Shown piece by piece: positions 25,792 through 36,049 of a stretch of 60,460 nt of DNA. Source of the DNA: SAR86 cluster bacterium (GTDB lineage Bacteria > Pseudomonadota > Gammaproteobacteria > Pseudomonadales > Pseudohongiellaceae); contig NVVJ01000014.1 of assembly GCA_002402175.1 (NCBI GenBank), positions 20,311 through 80,770 on the forward strand, written 5' to 3'. Each line of letters starts with the position of its first letter. The first letter of the stretch is position 1. Position numbers and translations under genes: made by a program. The notes under the pieces were generated by a model, which was given only the letters and a program-made list of their open reading frames with translations, had not been told where the DNA came from and ran no database searches.

Positions 25792-27423
25792 ATGAACCCC
25801 AAGGCAGACATAATCGCCGTTAGTAATGAACGGCCCGCCTACCCTCAGGATAAATCTCGCTGGTTTGGCAAGGTTAAAAAAGAACGCCTTAAGCTTGTGT
25901 TCTCCTTTTACTCGCCTGACGGTAATGAAATTGCTATGCCTATTGCTAGCATGTCAGCCTATTTGAAGCGTGAATTCCCCTGGGTTGATGTATCGCTTGA
26001 GCCGGTATTAATTCTGCGTGATGCTGAAAAATATTCCCCCGAAAATTATGCAAAAACTATTCGAGAACTAGATGCCGATGTCATTGCGTTCTCGGTTATG
26101 AGCCCACACTGGTACCCAATGGAGCCATACTTCGAGGAGCTAAAGAAGTTGCTCCCTGAGTTACCAATTGTTATCGGTGGGTATCAGGCAATGTTGTCCC
26201 AAGATCAAACGATTGAAAATCCGAATATTGATTTTATCTGCGTAGGCGATGGTGAATACGCAATAGGTAATATAGTTGAGCACTTAAAAGGAAGTAAAGA
26301 AGGCCCTGTTGATGGAATGTGGGAAAAGCTTGTTGATGATTCGGTTTATCAAACAGAGCCGCATCAAATAGGTGATCTTGCGTCGCTGCCTTTCCCTGAT
26401 TACGATGTATTTGCAAAAGACGGCAGTTTTGATGATGTTAACTCATCGATATTCGGGCCGCAGGGTGTTTTAGTACTACCGGTTATGACCGGGCGAGGTT
26501 GTCCTTATCGCTGTACTTATTGTTGCAATACACCAATCCTTGAAGGCTGGAAAACCAAGAAAACATTTTTGCGAAAATACGATCCGCAAGACATGGTGGA
26601 TGAATTAATTCGTCTACGAGATTTATATGGTGTCGGCTATTTTGAATTTTGGGACGAACTGTTTCTATCAAATTTGAAATTTGTTCGGGCATTTTTTGCA
26701 CTATACAAAGAACAGATAAAACTACCGTTCTCTATTAACTCACGAGTTGAAGTGATGAACGAAGAGTTCTGTAAAACAGCCGCGGAAGCGGGCTGTCACA
26801 CTATCTGGTTTGGTATAGAAAGTGGCGATGAAGAATTCAGGGCCAGAATGCTGGGCCGTAAAATGACTAACGAACAAGTAATCAACGCCGCGGCAAACTG
26901 CAAAAAAGCCGGTATCAACAGACTCACTTTTAATATTGTTGGTACTCCGTTGGAAACAGCAGAGAACATGCGCCAAACTCTGGCTTTAAATAAAAAAATT
27001 GCGCCAGAACATTTCTTTTTCTTTCCTTATATTCCACTACGAGGCACGCCTCTTTACAATATTGCTAAAGAAGAAGGCTTGTTGCTAAGTGACAAGAAAG
27101 AGTTACATTACTTGTCAGCAGCAAATGATCAGCAGTTCACACTTAACATGAAAGAGTGCCCCGAACTGCTAACAGCAAAAGACTACAACGAAATTTGTAT
27201 GGAAATGCTGGCCTTTCAGGAGGCGAACAACCGTCTTAACTACAACGATGAACCTGGTGGCGCTACAGTTGAAGACAAGAGTTTTAGTCTTGTTGAAAGC
27301 ACTAAGAGCGCAGAGCCTTCGATAGACAAAAACAAAATCGAGAGTCAGGAAGCTAATAACAATAAGGCTGACGACTCTGCGTCTTCTTTGCTTGAGGGTG
27401 TTAAGAACTTTTTTCGTAGCTAG
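25792..27423 (+). CDS. B12-domain radical SAM protein, unknown reaction
   Basis: 543 residues from ATG 25792, with AGGA seven bases upstream; a GTG at 25750 in frame lacks one. The N-terminal ~165 residues form a B12-binding-like domain (LDADVIAFSVMSPHWYPMEP, IVIGGYQAM) but lack the DxHxxG lower-ligand motif, so any cobalamin would bind base-off without the histidine. The radical SAM cluster is CPYRCTYC (Cys237, 241, 244). Later GIESGDEEFRARMLGRKMTN and FNIVGTPLETAENM are typical of this class. A polar acidic tail of ~65 residues ends in a short amphipathic segment. No partner genes lie beside it; substrate unknown. Confidence 0.82.
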   Translation: MNPKADIIAVSNERPAYPQDKSRWFGKVKKERLKLVFSFYSPDGNEIAMPIASMSAYLKREFPWVDVSLEPVLILRDAEKYSPENYAKTIRELDADVIAFSVMSPHWYPMEPYFEELKKLLPELPIVIGGYQAMLSQDQTIENPNIDFICVGDGEYAIGNIVEHLKGSKEGPVDGMWEKLVDDSVYQTEPHQIGDLASLPFPDYDVFAKDGSFDDVNSSIFGPQGVLVLPVMTGRGCPYRCTYCCNTPILEGWKTKKTFLRKYDPQDMVDELIRLRDLYGVGYFEFWDELFLSNLKFVRAFFALYKEQIKLPFSINSRVEVMNEEFCKTAAEAGCHTIWFGIESGDEEFRARMLGRKMTNEQVINAAANCKKAGINRLTFNIVGTPLETAENMRQTLALNKKIAPEHFFFFPYIPLRGTPLYNIAKEEGLLLSDKKELHYLSAANDQQFTLNMKECPELLTAKDYNEICMEMLAFQEANNRLNYNDEPGGATVEDKSFSLVESTKSAEPSIDKNKIESQEANNNKADDSASSLLEGVKNFFRS

Positions 27424-27550
27424 ACTTCGTAAATTTGAGAACCAACTCTGCGTGGCCACATAAGTTGTGAGTTGTTATTTTTGTGCATCGCTGATTTTTT
27501 TCGGGCGGCATTTGTGAACTGACGCGAATGCAGTATTGCCTCCATAGACA

Positions 27551-27596
27551 CGCCGTAAACCCATCCCTGGGGGCTCGATTCGGCATCCCTGCCTCA
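27551..27596 (-). repeat. Copy A of a 47-bp palindromic repeat
   Basis: Read on the minus strand it begins TGAGGCAGGGATGCCGA and continues AGCCCCCAGGGATGGG to CGGCG. It contains the mini-hairpin GGCA-GGGA-TGCC. About 39 of 47 aligned positions match copy B. It resembles dispersed intergenic repeats I recall from marine gammaproteobacteria, unverified. Confidence 0.7.
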
Positions 27597-27724
27597 TTAC
27601 GGTCTATTCCGGCAACACTGCATCCTCGCCCTACATAGCCTGCGAAGCATCAACTTCAGAAATAAATCGAACAAACAAACCAAAGCATATATTGATTACC
27701 TGCCAGTACACACAGTATTAAGCA

Positions 27725-27832
27725 TTTGGTACGGGGGAGTGTTTCTCAGAAGTGTGTGAGGCAGGGATGCCGAGCCCAAGCCCCCATGGATGGGATTTCG
27801 GCGGCTTCGGAGAAACACTCCCCCGTGCCGAA
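27725..27832 (+). repeat. Long hairpin: 20-bp arms around copy B
   Basis: GGTACGGGGGAGTGTTTCTC (27728-27747) pairs with its reverse complement at 27810-27829, with one G-U wobble, and the stem can extend 3 more pairs. The 62-nt loop holds repeat copy B. It could stabilise or end the radical SAM transcript; it has no T-run. Confidence 0.8.
27757..27803 (+). repeat. Copy B of the 47-bp palindromic repeat
   Basis: Begins TGAGGCAGGGATGCCGA, then AGCCCCCATGGATGGG and CGGCG. Opposite orientation to copy A; the TGAGGC ends face each other, 160 bp apart. Confidence 0.7.
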
Positions 27833-27933
27833 GGCGGAAAAAAACTCCTGACAACCAGTCATTACTATACAAAGATAGGAAAAGACCCTGAACAAACAGT
27901 AATCATTAAGCAAAGGTGGGAAAAACGGAGAGG

Positions 27934-28689
27934 TTATTCTTCGGCTTGCTCTTCTCGAGCCTGTTTTTTCTTGATCATTCGTCCGGCTACGATTCCGGCT
28001 TCAAACAGAATCCACATTGGGATTGCCAGCATAGTCTGAGTAAATGGATCCGCAGGTGTTAGTAACATGCCAAGTACGAAACAACCAACGATTACGTAAG
28101 GTCGTTTTTCCGCTAGCGAATCCGGTTCGGCGATTCCAACCCAAATTAGAATAAATACGGCGATAGGAACTTCAAAAGCAAATCCAAAGGCCAGGAAAAT
28201 AGTCAGAGAGAAACTCAGAACAGAGTTTATGTCAGGGGCAACTGTTATGCCTTCTGGAGCGACGGAAATGAAGAAGGCGAAAACAAAGCGGAATAGAACG
28301 AAGCGCGCAAATGCCACGCCACCATAGAATAAGAGTACGCTGGAAATGAATAGAGGTATCGCTACGCTTTTTTCGTTTTTATATAATCCTGGTGCAATGA
28401 AAGACCAGATTTGATACAGCACATAGGGTGCTGCGATTAAAAAGGCTACATAAAAAGTAAGCTTGAAGGGCGCGAAAAACGGCGAAGTTGGATCAATTGC
28501 TATCATTGATGTGCCTTCGGGCAGGGCATCAATCAATGGGCTTACAACATAGGTGTATATGTCGTTGGCAAAATAAAAGAGCATCAGGAAAATTACAATT
28601 ACTGCAATGATGCATTTTAGAATTCGATCCCGTAGTTCGATAAGGTGATCGATTAGGGTTAATTCTTTCTCTTCTTCAGCTGATGTCAT
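27934..28689 (-). CDS. tatC: Sec-independent protein translocase TatC
   Basis: 251 residues with six hydrophobic segments. Signatures: [20 protein letters not shown] at the N-terminus, [13 protein letters not shown] and FGFAFEVPI. It is the receptor for twin-arginine signal peptides. It overlaps tatB by 14 bp and ends the tatABC group. Confidence 0.97.
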   Translation of the reverse strand: MTSAEEEKELTLIDHLIELRDRILKCIIAVIVIFLMLFYFANDIYTYVVSPLIDALPEGTSMIAIDPTSPFFAPFKLTFYVAFLIAAPYVLYQIWSFIAPGLYKNEKSVAIPLFISSVLLFYGGVAFARFVLFRFVFAFFISVAPEGITVAPDINSVLSFSLTIFLAFGFAFEVPIAVFILIWVGIAEPDSLAEKRPYVIVGCFVLGMLLTPADPFTQTMLAIPMWILFEAGIVAGRMIKKKQAREEQAEE

Positions 28690-29185
28690 TTTCTTGCTTG
28701 CTTTGATCTGAGTCGGTGTTTTGAGTCAGCTTAGGGTTTTTTCCAATGTTATATAAATCTTTAGTGGCATCTTCTATCTGGTTACCGGCTTCCTTAATTT
28801 CATTTCCCAGCTCTTCCACTATTGAGCGCTCATTTTCCGACGCATCTTTGGCCGCCTTGGCAATAGATTCTTTGGAGGCGCCGGGATCAAAGTTGGCGGT
28901 ATTTACTAAGTTGCTGACAGATTTTTTTGTATCTTTTGCAATACTTTCGACTTTCGATTTGGCATCTTCGATTTCTTCAAGAACAGATTCGTTATGAAGC
29001 TGACGTCGAATTTCGTCAGTATTTAATTCTTTCTCTATTTCTGCTTTTACTTTGTAAAAGCTACGGCGAAATCGACCAACCCAGAGGCTTGTTGTTCTGA
29101 TGGCGCCCGGTAACTTTTCCGGGCCTAGAACCAGGAGAGCTATCACAAAGATCAATAAGACTTCAAAAGATCCAATATTAAACAT
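28676..29185 (-). CDS. tatB: Sec-independent protein translocase TatB
   Basis: 169 residues: [21 protein letters not shown], the single TatB membrane helix, followed by [20 protein letters not shown] and a long charged amphipathic/coiled region. It forms the TatBC substrate-binding complex. Confidence 0.95.
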   Translation of the reverse strand: MFNIGSFEVLLIFVIALLVLGPEKLPGAIRTTSLWVGRFRRSFYKVKAEIEKELNTDEIRRQLHNESVLEEIEDAKSKVESIAKDTKKSVSNLVNTANFDPGASKESIAKAAKDASENERSIVEELGNEIKEAGNQIEDATKDLYNIGKNPKLTQNTDSDQSKQENDIS

Positions 29186-29263
29186 AGTGCGAAGCCGAAG
29201 TCGTAGGTAGGTTGATAAACCAGAACGGAGCGCTGGTTGATATCAGAAAGTTGTGTGTTGCTA

Positions 29264-29485
29264 CTATTTTGTTTCTACTTTTTCAGCAGTAGAGTCGATA
29301 GTTTCACCACTACCTTCTTCGGTTTCCTCTTCATCCTCGTCAGCGTCATCATCTTTAATTGCAGTTTTAAATCCCTTCAATGCGCCGCCAAGATCAGAGC
29401 CAAGATTTTTTAATTTCTTGGTGCCGAAAAGCATAACTACAATTAGTAATATAATTAGTAACTGCCAAATACCTATTCCACCCAT
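29264..29485 (-). CDS. tatA: Sec-independent protein translocase TatA
   Basis: 73 residues: one membrane helix ([15 protein letters not shown]), then the [20 protein letters not shown] amphipathic helix and an acidic tail ([14 protein letters not shown]). It forms the Tat pore. Confidence 0.96.
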   Translation of the reverse strand: MGGIGIWQLLIILLIVVMLFGTKKLKNLGSDLGGALKGFKTAIKDDDADEDEEETEEGSGETIDSTAEKVETK

Positions 29486-29529
29486 AATATACCTCCAAAG
29501 CCGACAAGCATTACTGCGCGTATCGGTGA

Positions 29530-29865
29530 CTAGTTTTTTCGAGATGCCTTTTCTTCAAGGCCGGATATGTTAAAACGTTTTTGCAATTCTTCCAGTACCT
29601 GCTCAGGTCTAAGATCGAGATGACTCAACATGACCATGGTATGAAACCACAGATCAGCTGTTTCGTGAATGACAGCATTTTTGCTTTCGTTGTCGTCACT
29701 GACACAATCTTTTGCGGCAAGAATTGTTTCAGCAGATTCTTCTCCGACTTTCTGTAGAATTTTATTGAGGCCTTTCTCATGCAAACTGGCTACATAAGAT
29801 TTGCTACTGTCGGAAGACTTACGCTGCTCTAACAACTCGGCCAATTCTGTAATCACGTCGTTCAT
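29530..29865 (-). CDS. hisE: Phosphoribosyl-ATP pyrophosphatase
   Basis: 111 residues, all-alpha NTP pyrophosphohydrolase fold: [19 protein letters not shown] contains the metal-binding EE/ExxD pattern and [16 protein letters not shown] the second. Second step of histidine synthesis. Downstream of hisI, the usual gammaproteobacterial location next to tat when hisI and hisE are unfused. Confidence 0.95.
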   Translation of the reverse strand: MNDVITELAELLEQRKSSDSSKSYVASLHEKGLNKILQKVGEESAETILAAKDCVSDDNESKNAVIHETADLWFHTMVMLSHLDLRPEQVLEELQKRFNISGLEEKASRKN

Positions 29866-29916
29866 TGAATGTATCGATTTTGAAATTTACATTAATTGTT
29901 TTATTCTAAAATTACA

Positions 29917-30303
29917 CTATTTGTTATACATTTCGCTGGGATCTTTAAGAACAGGATCAACCACTTGCCATGCACCATTGCTTAACTTCTTATAAAAGCA
30001 GCTTTCTCGTCCAGTGTGGCAAGCTATGCCACCGATCTGTTCTACTGTGTAGCAGACTGAATCATTGTCGCAATCAAGCAACACTTCTACAAGTTTCTGT
30101 ATATTTCCTGATTCTTCGCCCTTTCGCCATAGTTTTGTGCGTGAGCGAGACCAGTATACGGCTCGGTTCTCTTGTACCGCGGTCTGCAGGGCCTCTCTAT
30201 TGAGCCATGCCTGGGTCAAAACCCTTCCAGAATGCGCGTCTTGGGTGATTACAGGCACTAGACCGTCTTCATTCCACTGGATTTGATCAAGATATGAGGA
30301 CAT
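29917..30303 (-). CDS. hisI: Phosphoribosyl-AMP cyclohydrolase
   Basis: 128 residues, third step of histidine synthesis. [38 protein letters not shown], and the metal site [15 protein letters not shown]...[10 protein letters not shown] are all canonical. 18 bp downstream of ubiB. Confidence 0.96.
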   Translation of the reverse strand: MSSYLDQIQWNEDGLVPVITQDAHSGRVLTQAWLNREALQTAVQENRAVYWSRSRTKLWRKGEESGNIQKLVEVLLDCDNDSVCYTVEQIGGIACHTGRESCFYKKLSNGAWQVVDPVLKDPSEMYNK

Positions 30304-30320
30304 AGCCTAAGTATGCAACT

Positions 30321-31961
30321 TCAACGTCTAAAACACAAAAGGTATACCGCCACAAAGCCCAGACTCACAGTGATTATGGGTACATTAGCCATGGCATCTG
30401 TAACCGCAGGAATAAGCGAAACCATTGCAGCAATGAGGGCTAAAATGCCCATGTTACGAGACAGCTGTCGCTGTTTTTCCAGTCTTTTCTCATTTGCAGC
30501 TTGCTGCTGTCGTAGTGATTCATTAATTTTGCTGAGTTGGCCGCTTTCAGTGGCCGCATCTATTAGCAACTGTGGCAGTTGTGGCAACTGGTCAATCCAG
30601 TTCGGAATATTCTCCTGAATTTTACTGAGCAGATTGAATGGATTCATTCTTTTGGCTTGCCAGTTTTCCAGGTAGGGCAATGCTGTTTGCCACAAATCCA
30701 GTTCGGGGTAGAGTTGCCTGCCCAGGCCTTCGACATTCAGTAAGGTTTTTTGCAGTAAAACCAATGAAGGTTGCACTTCCATTTCAAATCGACTGGCGGT
30801 ACGAAACAGTTGCACCAGCAACTGCCCGAAGGAAATGTCTTTTAACGGTTTCTCAAAAATTGGTTCGCAAACACTTCGCATCGCGGATTCAAATTCGTGA
30901 ATTTTGGTGTGTTTAGGAACCCAGCCACAGGCAACATGCAGTTCCGCTACTTTTCTGTAATCGCGTTTGAATATGGCAAGCAGGTTTTTTGCCAGGTATT
31001 CCTGATCGTCATTAGTAAGTGAGCCAATAATGGCGCAATCGATGGCGATATACTGCGGGTTATCAGGATTTTTTCTGGAGACAAAAATATTGCCAGGATG
31101 CATGTCGGCGTGGAAAAAATTGTGCTCGAAAACCTGAGTGAAAAAAATGTCTACACCCGTTTCCGCAAGTTTTTTAAAATTTGTATTCTGGGCTGATAAG
31201 GCGTCTATGTCAGCAACAGGGATGCCATCGATTCGCTCCATGACCATGACATTCTTGCTGCTAACATCCCAGTAAACTTTGGGAACATATAGAACGTCGG
31301 AATTTTCAAAGTTGCGCCTGAGTTGTGAGGTATTCGCCGCTTCCGATTGCAGGTCAAGTTCGTCCCAGATAATTCTCTCGTAATCATCAACCACTTCAAC
31401 AGGGTGTAGTCGCTTTCCAATGTCAGTACGGTGCTCGATCTGTAAAGCAATCCACCGAAGTAATTTTAGGTCCTCGGCGACAACATTATCTATACCCGGG
31501 CGTATGACTTTAACCACGACTTCATCATTGTTAAGCAGTGTTGCTTTATACACCTGTGCAACGGAAGCCGAAGCAAAAGGCTCTTGTTCCAGTTCGCTGA
31601 ATATGGAATCAGGACTTCTGCCCAATGAGGCTTCGATAATGTCATTAATGGCGGGTGTTTTAAAAGGCGGAACGTTGTCCTGTAAAGACTGAAGTTCATC
31701 CGCCAGATCAACGTCTAAAAAATCTCGTCTGGTAGATAGCAACTGGCCGAATTTAATATATATAGGACCAAGTTCTTCCATGGCCTGGCGTAGTCTTTGG
31801 TTTCTGTCGCCGTCTTTTCGCTTGCCCAAAAACCCTGCTATTCGATAAGGAAGTAGTAACAGCCGCAATCGTCGATAACCTTTCTGGTGCTCGATAAACT
31901 CATCGAGGCGATATTTCGCAACGATACGCAGTACTTTGATTAGACGAGGTATATGGGACAC
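30321..31961 (-). CDS. ubiB: UbiB, atypical kinase-like ubiquinone biosynthesis protein
   Basis: 546 residues. The N-terminal KxGQ motif (GPIYIKFGQLLSTRRD), the alanine-rich nucleotide loop (ASASVAQVYKA), the HADMHPGNIFV catalytic loop and the later AIDCAIIG metal motif identify the ADCK/UbiB family. Two C-terminal membrane helices. It is needed for ubiquinone synthesis, probably by extracting the lipid intermediate. Follows ubiE-ubiJ. Confidence 0.96.
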   Translation of the reverse strand: MSHIPRLIKVLRIVAKYRLDEFIEHQKGYRRLRLLLLPYRIAGFLGKRKDGDRNQRLRQAMEELGPIYIKFGQLLSTRRDFLDVDLADELQSLQDNVPPFKTPAINDIIEASLGRSPDSIFSELEQEPFASASVAQVYKATLLNNDEVVVKVIRPGIDNVVAEDLKLLRWIALQIEHRTDIGKRLHPVEVVDDYERIIWDELDLQSEAANTSQLRRNFENSDVLYVPKVYWDVSSKNVMVMERIDGIPVADIDALSAQNTNFKKLAETGVDIFFTQVFEHNFFHADMHPGNIFVSRKNPDNPQYIAIDCAIIGSLTNDDQEYLAKNLLAIFKRDYRKVAELHVACGWVPKHTKIHEFESAMRSVCEPIFEKPLKDISFGQLLVQLFRTASRFEMEVQPSLVLLQKTLLNVEGLGRQLYPELDLWQTALPYLENWQAKRMNPFNLLSKIQENIPNWIDQLPQLPQLLIDAATESGQLSKINESLRQQQAANEKRLEKQRQLSRNMGILALIAAMVSLIPAVTDAMANVPIITVSLGFVAVYLLCFRR

Positions 31962-32063
31962 GTGGCTGGTTGCTGCTCTGGTGCTTAGAGGGCCTGCAAA
32001 GATACCACCACGAGGGCGTTCTCACAAGGAGCCTTTGGAAGATTAGTGTTGATTTTCAGTGGC

Positions 32064-32711
32064 TTAAGATAAACTCGACAGGCGCTCCAGGCGCACTTGT
32101 AGTTGTTCTGCTCTAGCTGTTGCTCGGTCAATACTTAGCCTCAACTGATCAAGGCTGTCGTTGAAGCTTTCCAGTTCATCAGTATCAGGTACAGCATTAG
32201 TTTCTTCGACCAGATAGTCGTGGATATTTCGTTGTATGTTGGTATTAGCCTCTTGAGACCAGTTTTTTGCATCACGACTGAATTTTCCTATTTCATGGCT
32301 AAGGATATCTCCCATCATAGGGGCAAGATAGTCTTCCCATTCGAGGTCGAGTGAGGCAAGCATTTTGTATAGATCCTGAACCAGTATGGCATCTCCACTA
32401 ATGCTAATAGCAGGGTTGGCAAGTGCTCGGTTTTCAGCGTGCTGAAATAATAATTTCAGTAAGTCTTCAGCCTTGCCGGAAATTATTGCATCGGGTTCAA
32501 TATTTAAACTTGCGTTGTCTATGGCGCTAAGTTTTATACGACCTTCGTCGAAAAAAACGCTAAGAGAAAAGTGGGGGGCATGGCTTACAATGGTAATGGC
32601 TTTATCATCAAATGATCGAAGTTGTTTAACGATATGAGAGTCGCGAGCAACCAAGGCATTGAGGATTTTCTCTACAGGAAGCAGGGCAATTGTTCCAAAA
32701 AATTGATTCAA
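32064..32711 (-). CDS. ubiJ: UbiJ, SCP2-like ubiquinone biosynthesis factor
   Basis: 215 residues with an N-terminal SCP2 sterol-carrier-like domain and a C-terminal coiled region rich in Glu/Gln/Arg (LRLSIDRATARAEQLQVRLE). Identified largely by its position between ubiE and ubiB, where UbiJ always sits; it organises the cytoplasmic Ubi complex around the hydrophobic intermediate. Confidence 0.9.
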   Translation of the reverse strand: MNQFFGTIALLPVEKILNALVARDSHIVKQLRSFDDKAITIVSHAPHFSLSVFFDEGRIKLSAIDNASLNIEPDAIISGKAEDLLKLLFQHAENRALANPAISISGDAILVQDLYKMLASLDLEWEDYLAPMMGDILSHEIGKFSRDAKNWSQEANTNIQRNIHDYLVEETNAVPDTDELESFNDSLDQLRLSIDRATARAEQLQVRLERLSSLS

Positions 32712-32757
32712 TGTCTGGCCTTTCGATGTGCAATAGTATTTCGTAAACTACTAAAGA

Positions 32758-33519
32758 TTAGCTTGGCTTAAATCCAATATGGATGGCACAAATACCACTC
32801 ATCACATTGTGATATTTACAGTCTATCAATCCGGCTGACTCCATCATCTGCAGTAAAGTTTCCTGATCAGGATGCATGCGTATGGACTCTACCAAATAGC
32901 GGTAGCTTTCAGAATCACCAGTAATTAATTTTCCAGCAACAGGCCACAAGTTTGAATAAGCGTCGTATGCCTTACCCATTAAATCGTTAGTGGGTTTGGA
33001 AAATTCAAGAACCATCACGCGGCCACCAGGCTTTAGAACTCTTTGCATCGAGGCTAGAGCAGCATCCTTGTTGGTAACATTGCGCAGTCCATAGGCAATA
33101 CAAATACAGTCAAATGTATCGTCGGCAAAGGGCAGGTATTCAGCATTAACCTGAGCAAAGCTGACATTTCCGCTCAGGCCTTTGTCGATAATTCGATCCC
33201 TGCCAACATGCAGCATGGATTTATTAATATCAGCCAGAACCACCTGGCCCTTTTCTCCCACTATGGGAGAAAAACGAATACTAAAATCTCCAGTCCCTCC
33301 GGCAAGGTCTAATACTTTGTGGCCTTTTCTCAACGCGCTTAACTCGATGGTAAAGCGCTTGATCAGCCGATGAGTGCCTAAAGACATGATATCGTTCATT
33401 ATGTCGTAGCGTGCGGCCACGGACCTGAAAACTTGACCAACACGATGTTCCTTTTCCGCAACAGGAACTTCTTCATAGCCGAAGTGTGTGGTCTTTTCAG
33501 TGTCGGAGGAATTAGTCAT
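32758..33519 (-). CDS. ubiE: Ubiquinone/menaquinone C-methyltransferase
   Basis: 253 residues. SAM-binding motif [18 protein letters not shown], then [15 protein letters not shown] and [15 protein letters not shown], and a C-terminal [16 protein letters not shown]. It methylates the C2 position of 2-octaprenyl-6-methoxy-1,4-benzoquinol. First of ubiE-ubiJ-ubiB. Confidence 0.97.
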   Translation of the reverse strand: MTNSSDTEKTTHFGYEEVPVAEKEHRVGQVFRSVAARYDIMNDIMSLGTHRLIKRFTIELSALRKGHKVLDLAGGTGDFSIRFSPIVGEKGQVVLADINKSMLHVGRDRIIDKGLSGNVSFAQVNAEYLPFADDTFDCICIAYGLRNVTNKDAALASMQRVLKPGGRVMVLEFSKPTNDLMGKAYDAYSNLWPVAGKLITGDSESYRYLVESIRMHPDQETLLQMMESAGLIDCKYHNVMSGICAIHIGFKPS

Positions 33520-33559
33520 GGGTTTGTCTCAATGTACTGGCGAGAGATAGCTGGATTGT

Positions 33560-33973
33560 CTATTTTGCTGAAGAAGGTGAAGGCATAATATTAATCACTT
33601 GCGTGCCCGCTGGCAATGGCTCGCGGCTGGCATTCGCTGTTTTCATCTTGGAGAGGTAGTTCTGCCAAAGCGATTCACGCTGACTACACAGGTCGTGCAG
33701 GTAAAGCCAGCTGTATATTCCAGAGCCATGACCGTCATCAAACCCAAGCTTGATGGCATAATTTCCAACAGTATCAATGCTAAGTAATCTCACCTGGCGT
33801 TTCCCGGTTTGCAGAACTTCCTGGCCTTTTCCATGACCACGCACCTCCGCCGAAGGCGAATGTATTCGCAGAAACTCGGCGCTCAGGGAATAACTAGAGC
33901 CATCGGCGTAAAATAGCTCCAACGTGGCGGATTTCTGATGTAGTTTGATTTCAGTGGGCGCTTTACTTTCCAT
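33560..33973 (-). CDS. DUF971 (gamma-butyrobetaine hydroxylase N-terminal-like) protein
   Basis: 137 residues. The core YSLSAEFLRIHSPSAEVRGHG...DTVGNYAIKLGFDDGHGSGIYSWLYLHDL is the DUF971 pattern, which resembles the N-terminal domain of gamma-butyrobetaine hydroxylase. In gammaproteobacteria it regularly lies between hslU and ubiE as here; some relatives are linked to iron-sulfur or metal handling. Function unproved. Confidence 0.85.
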   Translation of the reverse strand: MESKAPTEIKLHQKSATLELFYADGSSYSLSAEFLRIHSPSAEVRGHGKGQEVLQTGKRQVRLLSIDTVGNYAIKLGFDDGHGSGIYSWLYLHDLCSQRESLWQNYLSKMKTANASREPLPAGTQVINIMPSPSSAK

Positions 33974-34013
33974 AAGCTTTTCTTATTGCAACTGCTGCTG
34001 AATGAATAGTTTT

Positions 34014-35375
34014 CTACAGAATATAACGACTAAGGTCTTCATCTTTGGCGAGTTCACCAAGTTGTTTTTCAACATAAGCCTGGTCAATGACTAGCTCCTG
34101 TCCTTCGCTTTGCTCTATGGCCATGTCTGCCGCACTGAACGACACTTCTTCGAGTAGGCGCTCCATTACGGTGTGCAAACGCCTTGCACCTATGTTCTCT
34201 GTGCGCTCATTTACCTGCCATGCTATTTCGGCAATTTTCTTAATTCCGTCGGCTGAAAAATTAATCTTTAATCCTTCAGTCGCTAATAAAGCCTGATACT
34301 GTTCAGTAAGGGATGCATCCGGTTCTTGAAGAATTCGTTCGAAATCTTCGGCGCTTAGTGCTTCAAGTTCGACGCGAATAGGAAGACGCCCTTGCAGCTC
34401 TGGAATTAGATCAGAAGGCTTGCTTAAATGAAAAGCGCCCGAGGCAATAAACAAAATATGGTCGGTTTTGATGCTTCCGTATTTTGTGGTTACGGTGGAG
34501 CCTTCTATTAAGGGCAATAGATCACGCTGAACCCCCTCTCTGGAAACTCCTGCGTTGCCTTGATCATGTCGATTGGTTACTTTGTCAATTTCATCGATAA
34601 AGACTATTCCGGTTTGCTCTGTTGCTTCTATGGCGCGGCTTTTGATTTCTTCTTCGTTAATCAGCTTTGCTGCCTCTTCACTTTTGAGGGCCTTAAGCGC
34701 GGCTTTAACCGGCATCCGTCGGTTATGTTTCTTGCCGCTATTCATGTTGGAGAACATGCTCTTTAACTGGCTGGTCATATCTTCCAGCCCCGGAGGTGCC
34801 ATGATCTCGACTCCCGTTGCGGACTCAGCAACTTTTATTTCAATTTCTTTTTCATCTAATTCGCCCTGGCGTAATTTCTTGCGAAAGATTTGTCGAGTTG
34901 CGTTAGAGCTGTTCGTTGCATTATCCGATGCGTCCGTTTCTGTGCTGGCTTCAGTACGCGCCGGTGGCAACAGTACATCAAGAATTCTTTCTTCAGCGCG
35001 GTCTTCGGCAGCTTGCTGCACTTTGTCTATTTCGTTCTCGCGAATCATCTTTATTGCCATATCGACAAGGTCGCGAATAATAGACTCAACATCACGCCCG
35101 ACATAACCTACTTCGGTAAACTTAGTTGCTTCAACTTTTATAAAAGGTGCCTGCGCTAGTTTAGCTAGCCGACGAGCGATCTCGGTTTTACCTACGCCGG
35201 TGGGACCGATCATTAGAATATTTTTTGGTGTAATTTCATCGCGCAGACTTTCGTCGAGTTTCATTCTTCGCCAGCGATTGCGCAGGGCAATGGCGACGGC
35301 ACGTTTAGCGGCGTTTTGGCCGACTATATGCTTGTCTAGTTCTGAAGTAATTTCACGGGGTGTCATTGTGGCCAT
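34014..35375 (-). CDS. hslU: HslU, ATPase subunit of the HslUV protease
   Basis: 453 residues. Walker [14 protein letters not shown] near residue 56, then the [20 protein letters not shown] pore loop and Walker B FIDEIDKV. The I domain spans about residues 110-240, and the C-terminus LSRYIL inserts into HslV. It unfolds substrates for HslV. Starts 46 bp after hslV. Confidence 0.97.
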   Translation of the reverse strand: MATMTPREITSELDKHIVGQNAAKRAVAIALRNRWRRMKLDESLRDEITPKNILMIGPTGVGKTEIARRLAKLAQAPFIKVEATKFTEVGYVGRDVESIIRDLVDMAIKMIRENEIDKVQQAAEDRAEERILDVLLPPARTEASTETDASDNATNSSNATRQIFRKKLRQGELDEKEIEIKVAESATGVEIMAPPGLEDMTSQLKSMFSNMNSGKKHNRRMPVKAALKALKSEEAAKLINEEEIKSRAIEATEQTGIVFIDEIDKVTNRHDQGNAGVSREGVQRDLLPLIEGSTVTTKYGSIKTDHILFIASGAFHLSKPSDLIPELQGRLPIRVELEALSAEDFERILQEPDASLTEQYQALLATEGLKINFSADGIKKIAEIAWQVNERTENIGARRLHTVMERLLEEVSFSAADMAIEQSEGQELVIDQAYVEKQLGELAKDEDLSRYIL

Positions 35376-35421
35376 GCTTGGGTACCTGTATTCGATTTTC
35401 GCAAACTGCTAAGAATAGAAC

Positions 35422-35964
35422 TTAAGCGAAATCCAGCTCTTCAACAGTGTGATGGTGGTTGGTATAAACGCAGATGTCGGCAGCGATAGTGAGGCTTTTT
35501 TCGACAATCTCGCGTGCGCTGAGTTCGGTGTTCTGTAACAAGGCCTGTGCGGCTGATTGGGCAAAAGGCCCGCCAGATCCAATTGCCATGATTGAGTTTT
35601 CTGGCTCAATAACATCGCCATTGCCGGTGATAATGAGAGATGCTTCTTTATCCGCGACTGCAAGCAGTGCTTCCAACCGGCGCAATGAGCGTTCTGTTCT
35701 CCACAGCTTTGCCAGCTCGACAGCGGCGCGCACTAGTTTTCCATGATGTTTTTCGAGTTGCTCTTCAAAGCGCTCGAACAAGGCAAATGCATCGGCGGTG
35801 CCTCCGGCAAAACCAGCAATTACCTGGTCTTTATATAGCCGCCGAACTTTTCGGGCATTGCCTTTCATTACAGTATTGCCTTGAGAAACCTGACCGTCTC
35901 CACCAATAACGACTGTATTTCCACGGCGTACCGAAACGATCGTCGTGCCTCTATATTGATCCAT
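35422..35964 (-). CDS. hslV: HslV, peptidase subunit of the HslUV protease
   Basis: 180 residues. The core [20 protein letters not shown] with [17 protein letters not shown] matches HslV. The catalytic N-terminal threonine is at position 7, behind MDQYRG, so a six-residue propeptide must be removed; no internal start codon lies between. Many gammaproteobacterial HslV begin directly MTT. Transcribed with hslU from a sigma-32 promoter. Confidence 0.96.
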   Translation of the reverse strand: MDQYRGTTIVSVRRGNTVVIGGDGQVSQGNTVMKGNARKVRRLYKDQVIAGFAGGTADAFALFERFEEQLEKHHGKLVRAAVELAKLWRTERSLRRLEALLAVADKEASLIITGNGDVIEPENSIMAIGSGGPFAQSAAQALLQNTELSAREIVEKSLTIAADICVYTNHHHTVEELDFA

Positions 35965-35999
35965 AAAATTGATCCGATTAATGATTTAGCATAAAGGTA

Positions 36000-36035
36000 T
36001 CACAGAGGTAAAAAACACCCTTACGGCCTCTGTAA
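36000..36035 (-). promoter_or_regulatory. hslVU 5' leader stem-loop
   Basis: ACAGAGG (36002-36008) and CCTCTGT (36027-36033) form a 7-bp stem, 9 bp with wobbles, around an 18-nt loop. It lies in the predicted 78-nt leader between the sigma-32 start (about 36042) and the hslV ATG. A similar stem in the Escherichia coli hslVU leader stabilises its mRNA. Confidence 0.55.
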
Positions 36036-36049
36036 AGATCGATATCAAG

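Larger units (their letters stand above)
27424..27933. other. Intergenic region holding an inverted repeat pair and hairpin
   Basis: 510 bp between the convergent radical SAM and tatC genes. It contains two copies of a ~47-bp element in opposite orientation (27551-27596 minus, 27757-27803 plus), and a long perfect-stem hairpin around the second copy. Nothing protein-coding is credible here. Confidence 0.75.

Noticed and set aside
34573..35106. 177-codon frame opposite hslU
   Set aside because: Shadow of hslU codon bias; no family resemblance.
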